A DNA stretch of 64,000 nucleotides from Desulfobacteraceae bacterium. GTDB lineage: Bacteria; Desulfobacterota; Desulfobacteria; Desulfobacterales; Desulfosarcinaceae. The DNA lies in assembly GCA_013003715.1 (NCBI GenBank), contig JABDIN010000027.1:1-64000 (forward strand). Direction: 5' to 3'. A program made the position numbers and the translations under genes. The stretch's first letter is position 1. Each line of letters starts with the position of its first letter. Shown here one piece after another: positions 63,978 to 64,000 of the stretch. The notes beneath the pieces were generated by a model that had not been told where the DNA came from, searched no databases, and was given only the letters and a program-made list of their open reading frames with translations.

Positions 63978-64000
63978 ATGGGAACAGCCAAGATTCACGT
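63978..64000 (+). CDS. Start of an unidentified gene at the right edge
   Basis: AGAGGAGAATAAATATC precedes an ATG at 63978 that opens MGTAKIH before the window ends. The ribosome site is strong, but only seven codons are visible, so no product can be named. Confidence 0.4.

Noticed and set aside
63770-63991. Minus-strand 73-codon frame at the right edge
   Set aside because: No ribosome site or family resemblance, and it overlaps the ribosome site and ATG of the plus-strand gene at 63978.
1-64000. tRNA or rRNA genes, transposases, integrase or prophage modules
   Set aside because: None was found on reading both strands; a dedicated tRNA scan would be needed to exclude a tRNA fully.

Overview
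The window reads as chromosome of an anaerobic or microaerophilic deltaproteobacterium, most likely a Desulfobacterota member near Desulfobacterales. This is inferred from gene content: HdrB/HdrC-type disulfide reductase subunits, rubrerythrin-like ferritins, Cache/PAS sensor kinases, a Cys/His-rich Cu/Zn exporter, an OsmC protein with an in-frame UGA that looks like selenocysteine, and several small proteins of a delta-proteobacterial kind. No rRNA, tRNA, CRISPR array, prophage or transposase was seen.

Left part (1-16.9 kb): a divergent NarL-type regulator/histidine kinase pair, a heavy-metal permease, and a five-gene peptide-type ABC transporter (SBP, two ATPases, two permeases). The binding protein appears circularly permuted. 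Then come a cation diffusion facilitator, the OsmC selenoprotein candidate with its own promoter and a tandem operator-like repeat, a cupin/aminotransferase/GntR group, an old-yellow-enzyme oxidoreductase and a GDP-mannose mannosyl hydrolase.

Middle (17-42 kb): housekeeping and envelope genes (YheT-like hydrolase, TPR protein, MFS, Hsp33, lytic transglycosylase, Dus), a large hybrid sensor kinase, a translationally coupled Nudix/molybdenum-carrier-like pair, a 77-nt branched palindrome upstream of an MFS gene, hdrBC without hdrA, a DUF5655-type protein, a Tat-type metallo-beta-lactamase-fold lipoprotein, quinone oxidoreductase, and a stress block (HPF, two ferritin-like proteins, a J-domain protein).

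Right part (42-64 kb): GMP reductase, a 3-hydroxyacyl-CoA dehydrogenase, a Usp-Usp-crotonase fusion, bifunctional FtcD, an HDOD protein beside a GAF/PAS hybrid kinase, a 2-Cys peroxiredoxin, a LysM transglycosylase, a trypsin-like protease with TPRs, a beta-hydroxyacid dehydrogenase followed by a truncated HAD gene, a second CDF exporter and a ZIP zinc importer.

A ~200-bp dispersed repeat with ~30-nt inverted arms occurs in three full copies (264, 24076, 39950) with degenerate fragments near 45431 and 58221. Two full copies lie directly upstream of membrane sensor kinases. The strongest candidates for something unusual are the permuted binding protein, the Sec-OsmC gene, the Usp-Usp-crotonase fusion and this repeat family.
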